NCBI GenBank assembly: GCA_011009095.1
Contig: VTPC01003416.1
Coordinates: 165,547 to 229,546, forward strand
DNA from: Ignelater luminosus
Lineage: Eukaryota; Arthropoda; Insecta; Coleoptera; Elateridae
Direction of reading: 5' to 3'
Length of the DNA: 64,000 bases
The notes beneath the pieces are model-generated. The model saw only the letters and a program-made list of their open reading frames with translations. It was not told the origin of the DNA and did not search any database. Made by a program: the position numbers and the translations under genes. This document shows, piece by piece, positions 28,301-43,300 of this stretch. How positions within the stretch are numbered: position 1 is the first letter of the stretch; each line of letters starts with the position of its first letter.

Positions 28301-31300
28301 AATCCTTCAATAGCCTTTAGTGAGGCACCCAAGAGCCACCAAGTTCAGGCTACCCCCCCCCATATTAACCTTCTCGAAAAAGGTAAATACAAGGTGTCTC
28401 CAACAGGCCACTTACAGTGACCTGATGTAAGCCTTTGCCATTCTTTTACCTTTTTTAGCCCAAGAGTCAGTTTAGGCTACCTTCGGTGGCCCATGTTCGG
28501 ACATCACTTTCCAGTAAACTTTCTTATGAAAAGTGAATACAAACGCGCTTTGCGCTAAATTCTCCAACAGACCACCTTCAGTGAATTAATGGAGCCGTTC
28601 GTCCTCGATTAACCTTCATTAGTCGCTGAATCACATAAGGGCCAGTTTTGGTGGCCCCAGGTCGGGCTTTGCCCTCCATTAACCTTCTTGAAAATGGTTC
28701 ATACAAGCCCGGACCACGCTGTGTCTCCAACAAACCACTTACAGCGACTTGATGCAGGCCTTTGCCCTCTATTTACCTTTTTAGCCCAAGAGTCAGTTTA
28801 GGCCATCTTTGGTGGTCAATGTCTGGACTTCACCTTCCATTAACCTTCTTAGGAAAAGTAAATGCAAACGCGCTTCGCCCTAAATCCTCCAACAGGCCAC
28901 CTGCAGTGAATTAATGTAGGCCTTCGTCCTCGATTAACCTTCTTAAGTTCCGGAATCAGGAAAAGTAAACACGAACTACCTACCCGATGTAGACCTTTGC
29001 CCTCCATTTTCTTAATCTCTGAGTCACGCAAGGGCCGCCTTTGATAGCCCAAGGTCAAGCTTGGTCTTCTCGGAAAAGATAAATACAAACCGGGACGCGC
29101 TGAATCCTCCGCAAATCACTTGCGGTGACGTGATGTAGGCCTTCATCCTCTTTAGTCGGTGAATCACTGGAGAGTTACCTTTGGTGACCCAAGTCCGGGC
29201 TTGGTTCTCGATCAACCTTCTTAGGAAAGGTAATCACAAACGCGCGTCGCACTGAACACCTATGAAGGACCTATTCTTCTATTTACCTTCTTTAGCGTCT
29301 TTGGTGGTCCGCAGTCGTGCTGCACAATCCAGTAACCCTCTTAAGGGGGTAAATACGTGGGTCGAATTACACCCTGTAATAGTGTCCAAGGTAGGTCTTC
29401 GTCTTGCATTGACCTTTTTTACTTACTGGGGCACCCAACGGGACACCTTAGTTGAGCTTTGCCCTCCATTGGACCTTTTAAAATAGCGAATGAACACACA
29501 GGTCGTACTTCGTCTTCTCGAGCGTGTCTCCAGTATGATCCAAGATGATTGCTCGCCCTTCATTAACCTTCTTTTAACTACTAAGCTACTCAAAAGGACA
29601 CCTTTGATAGTCCAAGTTCGGGCTTCGCTCTCCATTAACCTTCTTCGGCAAAAATAAATACAAACAGGCTTACCGTAGTGGCCCAAGATGATTGTCCATT
29701 AAACTTTTTAAGCCACTGAGTCACTTAAGCTATCTCCGATGGTCCAAGTTTGGATTTATTCCTCCATTAACCTTCTTCAGAAAAAACGAACTGTCTGTAG
29801 TGATCCAAGGTAGACCTTCACCCTCCTTTAACACTTTTAGTCGCTGAACCGTCTTCGGCGATCCAACATCATGCTTCATTCTTTATTTAACTTGTTCCAG
29901 AAACATAAGTGCTGCTTACAGCAGACGACCCAAGGTGGATCTTCGCACTCAAGTAATCTTCTTTAGCTATTGAAGAAAAGTAAAGCTAGCCGGGCTGTAC
30001 TTTCCAAAACAACACCTGTAGTACCCAATGCCAGTCTTCGCCCTCCATTAACCTCACTGACTTAACGTCTTGAGACCGGCTCTGATTAAGACGATATTCA
30101 ATAATTTTCTTCGTAAATGAGACTTTGAGCCTCCGAACGATTAAAAGCCATTCCTGGTAAAAATCAATTTCATCTACACACGAATTTGTTGTTTACTTTT
30201 ATGTTTTTAAAATAAATCTTCTTTACCAACATTTTAATTTCCCTTTTCAAGTCTGTATCAGGTGAGCGTGAATAATATTCTCTTGTTTTTCTAATGTGTT
30301 ATTCATAAAATAATAATTGCAAGCGTGATTGTCAAATTGACAGTAGTTAGATGTGAATGCTATTGTCACAAGTTTCAATTGTTATTAATTAGTATGTATT
30401 GTTAATCACGGACTTACTCGGAGAATGATAACCAAAATCGAGATAAAGTGTCAATAGATGGTAACTTTTTTTTATGGAAACCATGATTAATGCCACATAT
30501 TTCCTTTTTATTGCTGCTATTGTTATTCTTAATGCACCGTAGGACTTGGAAAAAAACGTTACACGTAGACATAAATAACCATGAAATTAAAAGAAAATGC
30601 CAATCGAATTACCTTCGTTTACTTTACCCAGGATAATAATAAAAATAAAAATCATACAATTGAGAGTTTTAAAAGCCATTTTTAACATTCCAAATGATAA
30701 AAATTTTTAGTTAAATTCTAGCCTAAATTTAGTCAAGGCCAACTATAAATTGCTCAATTAAATAGTTGAAATAAACAATAAACAAAAAACACGCTCACAT
30801 ATAAATAGTATAAATTGTTAGATGCCCATCAAATTGTTAAGTTTAAAAAGAATGTCAACACTTCAACAGTTTATTATTATTATTAATTAATTAAAATGTT
30901 TTTCCTATCTCCTTTAAATCCTTTCATATAAAAACGTCGTTCCGTCTCGCTTCTTCGAATTCTGTTTTCTCTCGCACATGTTCATCCGCAGGAAGACACT
31001 GGGTTAATATAAGTTTACGTGCGTGTGTGGGTATCAATTCAGTGTGCTCTCTCATAATATACATTAAGGTCAAATCTGTGTTTTACGCCCACAAATACTG
31101 GTTAGTTCAAAAGAAATTGTTCCCCATGAACTAGACTTCTCTCAGTGTATTATACGGAGCGATGACATGCTTTTCTCCTTTTTTTTTTTCTATTTAATGT
31201 AAGGTTAGCGTGATGATATGATATGGTAATCGTGATGGTTAATTTCAGTGGACATTGTGGGTGACGTCATTTAAATTATTCAGTTTACGAATGAGAAATG

Positions 31301-34300
31301 CAGTTTGCATCATCTAAACCCCAACACGGCCATAAGCAAAGTTAATGCCGTGTAATTTATTGTTGCTTTAGCACCAGTTTCTCAGCTTTTGTTGGTGTAA
31401 TTTAATTTTGAAAAGGATGATAAATGCATGTAGGTCATCAGAAAGAGGAATTTCAATTTGCATTTCAAGGTTTAGTTGATACGAGGGAATCAGATTTGAA
31501 TGCTTTTGTTTTTTAACAGTTGAAAATCATGTATTTGCTCAAGTAGCTCTTTTTATCATTTCTAAGGACTTATGTCATAGCTTTATCTAACCTCACTATT
31601 TTTTAATTGATGTTACCTTCACGTTAAATAAATGTAGTTAACCTTATTTTATGATTAGACATTCCGATGTAATTTTTTAGTTTGAAAATAGAAACATTCA
31701 AAACTACGCTTTTTTGTCCTTTAAAAATATCAATTTAAATTCTTTTAACTTTCAATAATAATCAGAAGATTTTTTTATAAATTTAATTTTGAATTTTTAC
31801 CTAACCTCTACCAAATATTTAAATTGTCAATAACATTTCTTATTTTTCTTAAATGTGACAACATTGTACGTGATGTCCGTCCTACACTTGTTTCATGGGT
31901 GATGTGTTGTTATGTATACCTATTCATAAATTTTTTTTATAACCTGCTAAAATGATAAGTTTGTAATTGTAATAACATTCATAATAATATCTTTAACATA
32001 TTTATATGTCAGTGAAATTGTAGCGCAAAGGAAAACGGATTAACCAAAGCCTGTGGCGGTCGCCTTATTAGTCAAACTTGGGTTGCTTTGGTTAAAAGTT
32101 ATAATATAACCTCAATCTTTATACCTTCTTTATGTTACTATTTTTTTATGTTTTTAATAATATTTTATTACGATTTCAGTAGTGGAAATTGGGACTAGCA
32201 AATCACGTTAATGAATAATATCTTTCAGTGGAGTGCTATAAAATTAATAATGAACAAATCATATAATTATTATTGGTACCAAACTGTGAAGTTCTATTCG
32301 TGATATTGTATCTAACGAAGTAAAAGAAAAATTTGGAAGTTCTACTATACCCACTGATTAATGTTCACATTGTATAATGGTTTATGTAAATTAATGTTTT
32401 TCTTGTCCAAGTTTTAATCTAAAAATCGAAAAAAGCTGGATTAGTTAGATATAGGTTAAGTAGTCCACGGAAAGTATTATTAATAATTTATATCTCTCAT
32501 CCTTTTTGTAAAGCAATGTTAAAGATCTTCTAACTTGTTTTTCAATTCTGTAATACGTTGTGTCGCACAAGTGGTATAATAAAGTAAAATCACAATTAAT
32601 TAACAACCTAACCTATAACTATTAATGTCAAGGTTTTTGAATGTACGTAGAATTTAGTTACAAAAAGTTACTATATGGTTTTAGGTTATGTAGCATTTTT
32701 GATAATTAAATTTAAGAAAATTGTGCGTTTATGATTCTAAAAGAAAATCAGTAATATGAATTTCTAACAAAATAAAGATAATAATAAGAAAATAGAATTA
32801 AAAACTTATTAAACTACTCTTAAAATTTTAAATAACATGCCATTTAGATTATTCATTCATCTCAACAATAAAAAATGAAATTTCCTATTTAGAATTGGCG
32901 CATGTAACACCAACTTGACAGTTAAAAAAAATTTCCATTCTAACCTTAACAATTCTTAAATGTCAAATCAAAATGCGAACTGCAAACTTTTAATTCTATT
33001 AACTAATAAGCATCTAGAATTAATAGTAAGTTTCACATTTATAATATGTAAATGTTTCAACTCCGAAGTTCATCTGGCCATTTTAACCGAATTTTGGAGA
33101 AAAAACGTAAAAGTTTGGAAGAGCTACATGCCGAATCTCAGCATTAATTATCCGAAAATAACAGCGCTAAAAAAGATGGAAAGGGAAGAGGTTTCGAGGG
33201 TCTTTTTGGAAAGCTTTGAAGTTTACTTATAGAATCACGTATAGGCCACTAAAGATTCGTCTTTCTAGTTCAAAGGGTATCCATGCCAGGGCCGCATTCG
33301 GATAGTTTTCAGTTTTTTTTTTGCATTTTCGACCTGAAAGATGATCTCGTTGGAACAAAGTGCTGGTATTTCCTTAAGCTTCTTACCCTGATGATGACCT
33401 TTAGTATAAAATAAGACCAGCTCGATCGGACTACAATCAACCTAGTTACGAATTTTTGGGGTGGGCATTACGAAAGACCATGGAAAAAGTTGCGAAGTTA
33501 ACTGAATCGAACCCGAAATTCGGGTTTTTTCTGGCTTACTATTGAAAATCTGTTTTTACTGACCGGTAACACTCGTAAATCTACGTCGAACGGCGAAAAT
33601 CAGACCTCCGTATCCTTTATAGCTTCCGAGTTACGAGCCCTCCTAAGTTTGACTTGTCGCGTCTTCTAGCGGTTGAACTGTAGGAAGCTGAAAGTCGGTT
33701 CAAGCTGCATCGGACGCAGGTGAAGACACCCAATCGGGGTATATTAAATGCCTTTCGTTATCTTGGCAAAACCCCGACCCCTACTCACCCCACCCACTCA
33801 CAGACGGCTCTGCAGAATGCTCCGGGGAAGCTTTATATCACAGCGCTCCTGGTCAGATCGCTAGGTCCCAGTTGTCTTTGTCCATTTTCGCCGCTAGATG
33901 TCGCTCTTCAAATTTGGTCAAAATTGGCCCACGCGCTCCCGAGTTATTTCGATTTTTCGTTTTGAAAAAGTGCAAAATTTCTAACTTTGACACTCCCCTT
34001 TGCTCCCCTCCTATTTAACATTTAATGAAAGGCCGCTAGATGACAACTCTCCTAGAGCCAGCTCATCGGCCGGTCCTAGTCTCATCAAAATGCGAGAGCG
34101 AACGTGGTTGTGGAAACTATTAGATACTTATGGCGAGGTAAGTAAAAATTGCCAGGCGGCACCACACTGCCGCCTTGCACGCGGGATACCCCAGCAATAG
34201 CTCTTGGGGTAGTCGACATCGTAGGTTTAACTCGGGGAACGATAGAACCTCTCCCCGACCGCCTGAACGTACGTCAGGAGGCCTCTAGTCGCTTTCCTTT

Positions 34301-37300
34301 TCTTTCCTGTACATACCGACTACAAAGCCATATCCCGATATCTCTTCGACTGTTCCAAAAACAAATAACAAACCAACTTCAGCTGCACCTACATGAACTT
34401 CTACTTGCTTTCTTTGCTCTCCATTACGCTACAGACAATAACTACGAAGCCGTATTCGGATATCTCTTCAACTTCTCCGAAAATAAATTGCATCTGAAGG
34501 TCCATGAACTTTTACTCAATTCCTTTGTTCACCGTTACGCCACTGATGATAACTATAAAGCCATCTCTTCATAACTCTTCAAATTCTCGGAAAACAAATC
34601 ACAAATTCACCCCACCCGCACGCTCACGAACTTCTACTTTCTTCCTTTGTACCCCATTACGCCACAGATGATAACTACGAAGTCGTATCCCGATATCTCT
34701 TCAACTGTTCCGAAAACATGGGGTGTCAAATAATCTAAACCTGAAAGGACAGGAGCTTCGGAAACATAAATTCAGGATCGCACCATTAGTCACCATTACA
34801 CAACGGAGCCAAGAGAGATCAAGCGAAGTAGGCCCCTCCACTCCGTTTTGAAGACATTTTTAAAAAATTTGAAAATTTGCTTGCAGAGACACTCGTGGCC
34901 GAATATCGGTGTTCCTAATTGCAAAAAATGTTCATTCCAGGACCGAATTTTCGCAGTTTCCAGTTTTCCCGTTTTTGACCTTGAAGACGGCTTTGTATGA
35001 GAAACACGTATAGAACCTTTTTTGTGTTTCGTTCGACGGTGCAACGTCGAGTTGCTACCGCCTCGAGCGACAGCACCGGAGAGGTCCGAAGAAGCCCGAA
35101 TCCACCTTTTTCGCTGTAACCAACCTCCAAAATGGATGCACGTCATTGGTGGGTTCGCAAAATCATGCCCGTCGTTTAGAAGAAAAATCCCAGCTCGATC
35201 GAATCATCGGTTCGAGAGTTACAAACTTTTTAAGGGGGCATCGCGGCATGCCATGGAGAAAAAGTGCGAAGTTAACCGACGAATAAAGTCGGGGTTTTTC
35301 GGGTAACTTCTATCGGACTATTCGAACGGTTTTGGTGGGCGTTACAATACTCGAAAAATCCCCACGCGGACGTCTAAGGGCCCGAATTTAAGACCTAGGG
35401 CGAGATACTGCTTAGTCTCATGTTTTATTTCCCATCTTACCACCTAAGAACTTTGAATATCTGTTTACGAAAATCCTGTAGTTTTACTACACCACATTTA
35501 CTCCTCCCAGGCGGGTTTGACGAATCTGGCGTTAAATTATTTAAAAATCTTTGAACATGTAACTGTCTTTGTCAATCAATTAATAATTTGTTTTCCATAA
35601 AACTCCGATCGAGATTAAGATCTAATCCAGCTTTTAAACAATTGCAATGTAGGCAGTTACTTAGCATACGTCAAGCGATTGATATTCAATTATCAGTGGG
35701 ATTTTCACCCATCATTAATTGCAAAAATTACAGTACGTATTATACTATTTAAATATTACCATTGGCTTTTGGGCTCGCTTGGAATGCGGAGCGAGCAAAA
35801 ACTGCTTCGTGATTTAAAAATATTAGGGTACAGAAAGAGCACTATAAAAAAACATTCATAAGTTATAAGATGGGAGGTAGTATAAAGTGGAACAGGAGAG
35901 AAAAATCCCCCGACCGCCCCCGGATTACTAATTCAAATGAAATATATTTTTGTTAGGTTTGCAGATAAAAATGAAATATAAATACACGGACGCTTCTCCC
36001 CAGACCTGCTGAGGATTAATTAATTTCGCACGTAACACGCTGCGGTATCATCGGTTTGTGTCCAGGTGTAATAAGACGAGGAAAAATTCATAACGATGTG
36101 TACACACGTGTGTGTATGTGTGTTGGTTGATTAGTCGGGTATACAAGCGTGTAGTAGCAGCAGCAGCGAGGATGGAGGAAAAAAAGAGGGAAAAAAAAGG
36201 TACAAATCGATGATTTTACGCTCTCTCACGCATATTAAAGATAAGGCCATCTATTTATTGGTTGAAGTTTTTATTATTGACCCATGAAAATGTTGAGTTG
36301 CGGAAATAAATTTGTGGGAAAAAATGTTTGTGGTATAATTTTATTTTGTTATTTTACTTGTTGTGTTCTTTTGGGGTTTTCTTTTGTTTTCGTCTGTTAT
36401 ATTTAGTTAGTTTCGGTGGAAAAGTAAAATCTTTTTTGTAGACGGTTGGATTGCTTCCTTTTGCTACTCTTTTAGAGCCGTTGAAAAATAAAACGTCATT
36501 GGAATATAATTAGGATAAAAATTAGAAATGAAAACAGAAATATTTAAAAAAGAAATCAAGTGACCACAAACGCTATTGTGATTGGTGTGACGTCACTGTT
36601 TTATTTTGTTTTTTATGTTTCTATCAGCTACAAATTGCCATTACTATAATAAGGTTATGTCAGTATGTCAAATTTTTGTTTTAGTTGTTTTCCATTTGGT
36701 CTTCACGAATTTGATGTAAAATCTATAAATACCTCGTTTTGCTTTAGTAGCAAACTGGAACATTTCATTTTTTTAAAGATATTTTCGAAGTTTCAACTTC
36801 AAATTTGATAGTTTAAATTGTTAACCCCCTATTTCAAAAGTGTCAAAACATGTAATCTCAAAAGTGCTACCAATTAACCATTATGAAAATTCCCTAACCT
36901 AATAAATTAATACAAATTTTGTTTTTAAAATTAAATTAAATTAAATTAAATTAAAATTTTTACATAATTTCTCAGTGATAATTGTAGAACTGTCTATGGA
37001 TTTAGGTTTTAAGTTTATATTGAGAATTCTTGTCTGAGTATTCTTTTATTTTTTTACATCTAGTTAACCCTGGATATATCAAGTGACATCACACGACAGC
37101 CATTATGAACTTCGCGCGTAAAAAAATCATTTGAATTTCAATATATTTTTTTTCTTGTAGAATCATAATCAAAGTTATGTTTTGATGCTTTCAAGAATAA
37201 ATACAATAAAAACTGCGCGTATTCTCCACATTTAAATGTCAAATCAGTGAGAATTGGTGATAATGTCTCTTTCAACTCTAGGAGATCGCGAAAAAAGCTT

Positions 37301-40300
37301 ACCTAGAAGAGTCTGTTTGAAAATTAGAACAGCGGCTTCCTAAAGGCTCTATTAGATTTAATGTGATCTTAAGAAAGCAAATTAAGTTCTGCAAACAAAA
37401 ACGATATCGATCATTCCTTATAATCCACCCTTCAGTCATGCCTATTTTCACTCTTTGTACTGTCTGTTTGAAGAGACAGAATTAAGAGGAAATACCCCAA
37501 ATCGTCGGTGTACGGTTGTTTGAAAACCAAACAATGAACCGAAATTGAATTCTTTTAATCTCCTTGTTTTGATCGATTTCACTTCCTACTACGAAAGCTT
37601 TCGTAAACCGAAAGGAATAATTTCCGATGCCTTCGAATTGTTATCATAACCTTGAAAATGAACATTTATTCGGGCGAAAAACGAATGATAAAACCGTTGA
37701 AACATGCAAATAAAATCGGATTTGCATGCATTGTATATACCAAATAATAATAATAAAGAAAAAGTTAATTACGTGGTTATCCCGCTAACAAATTAAGGTC
37801 GATAAATTCCGGCATATCTCCAGTTTAATTGGATAATACGCTAGTTTACAAACCGTTCTATTAGCCATATCTTTTTAGTGGTTTAGTGGCTCGGTTAGTT
37901 TTTTTTCTGCAACACACCTTTTTTTTTGTTTCGTTTGTCGAGTTTTATGGTAACAAGTGCAGTTATACCTACGTGTATGAATAACACTCAAAACTACGTT
38001 GGGTCATGGTTCTTTGATATCATTCTCTCTGTGTGTGTCTCTCCACATTGTTTCGGAGTCCCGTAATTGGTTCCACTTGCTGCTCGCGACATTTTTACTT
38101 CATTGCCGACATCCTCTAATAGCGGACACACTTGGTGTAATACGTGGTATGGTTTGCTGGTGTAAAATCAGTGGCACCCAAAAGAGTACAGAATTGTAAA
38201 TACCGTAATGATCCTTTTTATTGTTGATGGGAAATGAATTCGTACTCTTAATAAATTATTTATTGACTTAAATATTTCTATGTTCAATGAAACTTTAATA
38301 ATTCTAACATTGAAGGTTCGTTTCTGCATTGAAGGTCACGGCCATGGCCACTTCTGCAAACAACAACAGCACATTAATGACAATAAAATAACCTGTGACG
38401 TGCATTTAATTGACTTATGCTCTTAATAATTTATTTCCCTGTTTGTTCTCCGTAACTGCAAAGGAAATAAAATAATAATAGTAATGGCAATAATAATAAA
38501 AATGTTTTGATTATTTTATGACTATAGAACACAAAGAAGAGAATCTGTTACAAATCATTTGTGTTTGTTCTTTTATATTATATATACCCCCCCCCCCCCC
38601 CCCCCCCGACTTGTGCAGGCTAATACAGATTTATATGCTGAAACATGACCCGACATAATCTTATTCAACTTCAGACATTATCTCTTTATTTACAGCAAAG
38701 TAATTTCTCATTTTCTTTTTTTTAATTTCAGACCGATCCAAACACTGCTTTTCTTCGTGCTGCAAGGGCAGGTCAATTAGATAAAATTCAAGAATATTTG
38801 GATTCCGGTACTGTCAGGGATATCAATACCTCAAATGCTGTAAGTACAAATTGTTCTGTTTACATTGTTATTATAATCTAATTTCTTTAATTGCAGAACG
38901 GCCTAAATGCGTTACATTTAGCAGCAAAGGATGGACATGTAGAAGTGGTACGGGAACTTTTAAAAAGGGGTGCTATTGTAGATGCCGCTACAAAAAAGGG
39001 AAATACAGCATTACACATTGCTTCTCTTGGTTAGTTTTTTTATTTCATTGATTTTAAAAATTCTACAGTTCAAATTATGGGAAGATTTCTGTGTTGACCG
39101 TACCAATTATATGTGACTTTCATTCTGAGTGTATCTATTTAGTTACAAAAAGTTACTAGATGGTTTTAGGTTATGTAGCATTTTGACAATTAAATTTAAG
39201 AAAGTTGCGCATTTATGATTTTAAGAGGAAATTTCTAACAAAATAAATATTTTAAAATAAAGATAATAATGAAAAAATAGTAAAATTAAAAATTACTCTT
39301 AATTTTAAATACTATGACATTCATTCATATCAACAACAAAAAATGAAATTTCCCAATAAGAATTGCTGCATGTAATGACAAACAACTGTTGACAGTTGAA
39401 AATTTTTTCAATCTAACCTTAAAAATTCTTAAATGTCAAATCGAACATTTCTAAAAATGTTAATTGCAAACTTTTACTTCTATTAACTAATAGGAATCTG
39501 AAATTAATAGTAAGTTTCACATTAATAATATGTAAATGTTTCAAGTTTTATTGAATTATTGCAAAATTAGTAGCATTCAAATCTTCTTTATCAAGTTGAA
39601 TCATCTTTACTTGCTCAGCCACAGTTTTTTGTTCTATAGCAGTTTTACTATTTGTGGTGAATTAGAAATAACAGGAAGTTATGCTCCGTTTATTCTAGTG
39701 TATTTTTGTAATTGCATACCATCGAAAAAACAAACGTTTTTAATAATCGTTGAAATTTCTATTTTTATTGTTTATAATTTATTGAATTTTTGTCGTGTGC
39801 AGCTGGCCAAGAAGAAGTCGTACGATTACTTATTCAACATGGTGCTTCCATTAATGTACAATCCCAAAACGGTTTCACACCACTATACATGGCGGCTCAG
39901 GAAAATCATGATGGTTGTGTTAAATATTTATTATCGAAAGGTGGTAATCAAACGCTTGCTACAGAGGTAGGATTCTGGCACGGTAATATTTTATTACTGT
40001 ATCTTTGTAAAATAATCTTGTTCTAGGATGGATTTACTCCTCTTGCTGTAGCGATGCAACAAGGTCATGATAAAGTTGTTACGGTACTTCTTGAGAATGA
40101 TACGAGGGGTAAAGTTAGGCTTCCAGCACTTCATATTGCCGCTAAGAAAGATGATGTTAAAGCAGCTGCGTTGCTTTTACAGGTATTTTGATAATCAGTA
40201 TCGTAGAAGAAAATGAAGATTTTAAAATTTTATATATTTCAGAATGACCACAACCCAGATGTGACTTCAAAAAGTGGTTTTACACCACTGCACATAGCAG

Positions 40301-43300
40301 CACATTATGGGAATGATAAAGTAGCATCACTGCTTTATGATAAAGGTGCTGATGTCAATTATACAGCTAAACATAATATAACACCACTACACGTCGCTAG
40401 TAAATGGGGCAAAATAAATATGGTATCACTTTTGGTAGCAAAAGGTGCAAATATTCAAGCGAAAACAAGAGATGGCCTTACACCATTACATTGTGCTGCT
40501 AGATCTGGGCACGATCAAGTTGTCGATATGCTTCTTGAAAATGGAGCTCCAATGCATGCTAAAACAAAGGTAAATTCTTAGTTGTTTTGAGTTAGTTTGG
40601 TTATTATTTATTATTATTTCTTTCATTTTTTTTTTGTTTTTTTTGTTTTAGAATGGATTAGCTCCCTTACATATGGCAGCCCAAGGTGAACATGTAGATG
40701 CAGCTAGAACACTTCTTCACCATGGCGCCCCTGTAGATGAGGTGACAGTAGATTATTTAACAGCTTTACATGTGGCTGCACATTGTGGACATGTGCGTGT
40801 TGCAAAATTGTTATTGGATAGAAATGCTGATCCTAATGCAAGGGCTCTTAATGGATTTACACCTTTACACATAGCTTGTAAGAAGAATAGGATAAAAATG
40901 GTGGAGTTGCTTTTAAAACATGGAGCTAGTACGTATTGATTTGCGATGGTTGTTACTTATATTAAAAATTGATTGTTTTAATAGGTATTGGGGCTAGAAC
41001 AGAAAGCGGATTGACACCCTTACACGTTGCTAGTTTCATGGGTTGTATGAATATTGTTATTTATTTATTGCAACACGAGGCTAATCCTGATGTACCAACT
41101 GTAAGGGGCGAAAGCCCATTACATCTTGCAGCTCGAGCTAACCAGGTTAGTTATTATTTATTAATTTTGTTTTTTTGTTTTGGCCCAATTTAAATTGCGA
41201 ACAAATTTGAAGACACTTTTTTTTTGCTTGTAGACTGATATCATTAGAATATTATTGCGTAATGGTGCAGCTGTCGATGCTAAAGCTAGAGAAGAGCAAA
41301 CACCTTTGCATGTTGCATCACGGCTTGGGAATGTTGACATCGTTATGCTATTACTACAACATGGTGCCAACCCACATGCAACAACTAAAGATTTGTATAC
41401 ACCTTTGCATATTGCTGCAAAAGAAGGACAGGAAGAGGTAAATGACAATAATTTAATATTTGGATTTAAATTTGTTGACATTTTAATCAATTGTTAAATT
41501 AGATTTTAGTATTGATTACTGAATTATCCATCTTAAAGTTAAGTCTAAAGAAACTAAATTAAAAAGTTTTATTTTAAACTGGTTTTAATTTGATTCTTCA
41601 CTTTTTTCTAAAATTGTAAATAATTTCTTCACATGTTTCGAAAAATCGCCACATCTGGCAACGCTGTAACAAACATGACATTTAACATAATCTAAAATTA
41701 TTCATATTTTATATTCCAACATTAATGTATTACTAAATTAAAATCACTAGTCAGCCTTTTATTAATTTGGCAAAAAATCTTTTAAATTTCACACTTGGCT
41801 TCAACATTAAATAATGACCATTTTATAACAATAATAATAAGATACTTTGTTAGTTTTAAACAGTTTATCAATGTTTAATCCAAATATAAAAGAATGAATT
41901 GATATATTTTAAGATTAAAAAAATATTCTCAGGTGACACTATTTTTATTTTAACTGTTTCATAGAAATTATATCAAATATGCATTATGTTAAACAAATAT
42001 GTGCAATTTACTCTCTTCGTATTTTATATTTTAAAATCAGTTGTCATAAACCAAATAATGACAAAGATAGGTTATGGTTAGTGCTTGTGTTAAAAAATTA
42101 GGTTATATTCAGTCATAAAACAGAAAAGTATCACTTATAGGCTTTGTATAATCAAGCAGTATGCATTAAAAACACATTTAATAGTCCATTAGTATCTTTT
42201 CACAAATATAGTAAGCTTAATAAGCTCAACCAAGAAAAACTAGGTTATGTTGTTTTAAGAAGCAAGTTTTGTTTTAATGTTAGATATTGCATGCTTTTGT
42301 AAATTACAATTACTTCTCCGACATCATGTAGTATTTTAATTTAAATTTTTAGGTTAGCTCACCACCCTGACTGACAAAAAAAAACGAACAAGAGACTAGA
42401 AATGTATTATTACTTTTAAAATAATTTTTAGGTGGCATCAGTGTTATTAGATAACGGTGCTGATTTAACAGCAACAACAAAAAAGGGCTTCACTCCTTTA
42501 CATCTAGCAGCAAAATATGGCCACCTAAACGTAGCTCGCCTGTTATTGCAACGTGATGCACCAGCCGATGCACAAGGTAAAAATGGAGTTACTCCATTAC
42601 ACGTTGCAGCACACTATGATCACCAACCTGTTGCTCTTTTGTTACTGGATAAAGGTGCGTCGCCGCATGCTACTGCCAAAAACGGACATACGCCACTTCA
42701 TATAGCTGCTAGAAAAAATCAAGTGAGTTGTTGCAATTTTGATTATTACTTTTTTTAATGAAATTTCTATATTTCAGATGGACATTGCAACGACACTATT
42801 AGAATATGGTGCGCAAGCTGATGCAGAATCAAAAGCTGGTTTCACACCTTTGCACTTAAGTGCACAAGAAGGTCATTCTGATATGTCTTCCTTGTTATTA
42901 GAACATCGAGCAAATCCCAATCATGCAGCAAAGGTAGCTTCAATTGCTCTTAATTAATAATTATAATTTAAATTTTTATCGTTTCAGAATGGATTAACAC
43001 CATTGCATTTGTGTGCTCAAGAAGATCGTGTACCAGTAGCGCAATTATTATTAAGGGCTGGGGCAATCTCAGATCCTAGAACAAAATCAAATTATACACC
43101 ATTGCATGTGGCTTGTCACTATGGTCATGTTAATATGGTTAGACTGCTTATTGAACAAGGGGCTGAAGTCAATCCCGTTACAAACGCTGGTTATACACCA
43201 TTACATCAGGCAGCTCAACAGGGACATGTGCTTGTTATTAATCTTTTATTGAAAAATAAAGCTGATCCTAATGCAATAACTCATGTAAGATTTTATATTT

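Larger units (their letters stand above)
1382..38731 (+). other. Ank2 intron 1, about 37 kb
   Basis: This giant intron separates the leader exon from the ANK-repeat exons. It holds almost all the satellites and transposon remains of the window, described separately. I see no convincing host gene nested inside it on either strand. Confidence 0.85.

Noticed and set aside
34149..34574. Open frame of 141 codons
   Set aside because: Spans the ~120-bp family-I tandem repeat. No domain, and the same text in the next units is interrupted.
36170..36207. ATG with a short Glu/Lys-rich frame before a gtac donor, as an alternative first exon
   Set aside because: It ends in phase 1, while exon 2 needs phase 0.
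39536..39970. Open frame of 144 codons overlapping exon 4
   Set aside because: Reads intron 3 and then exon 4 in the wrong frame. The ANK frame is the other one.
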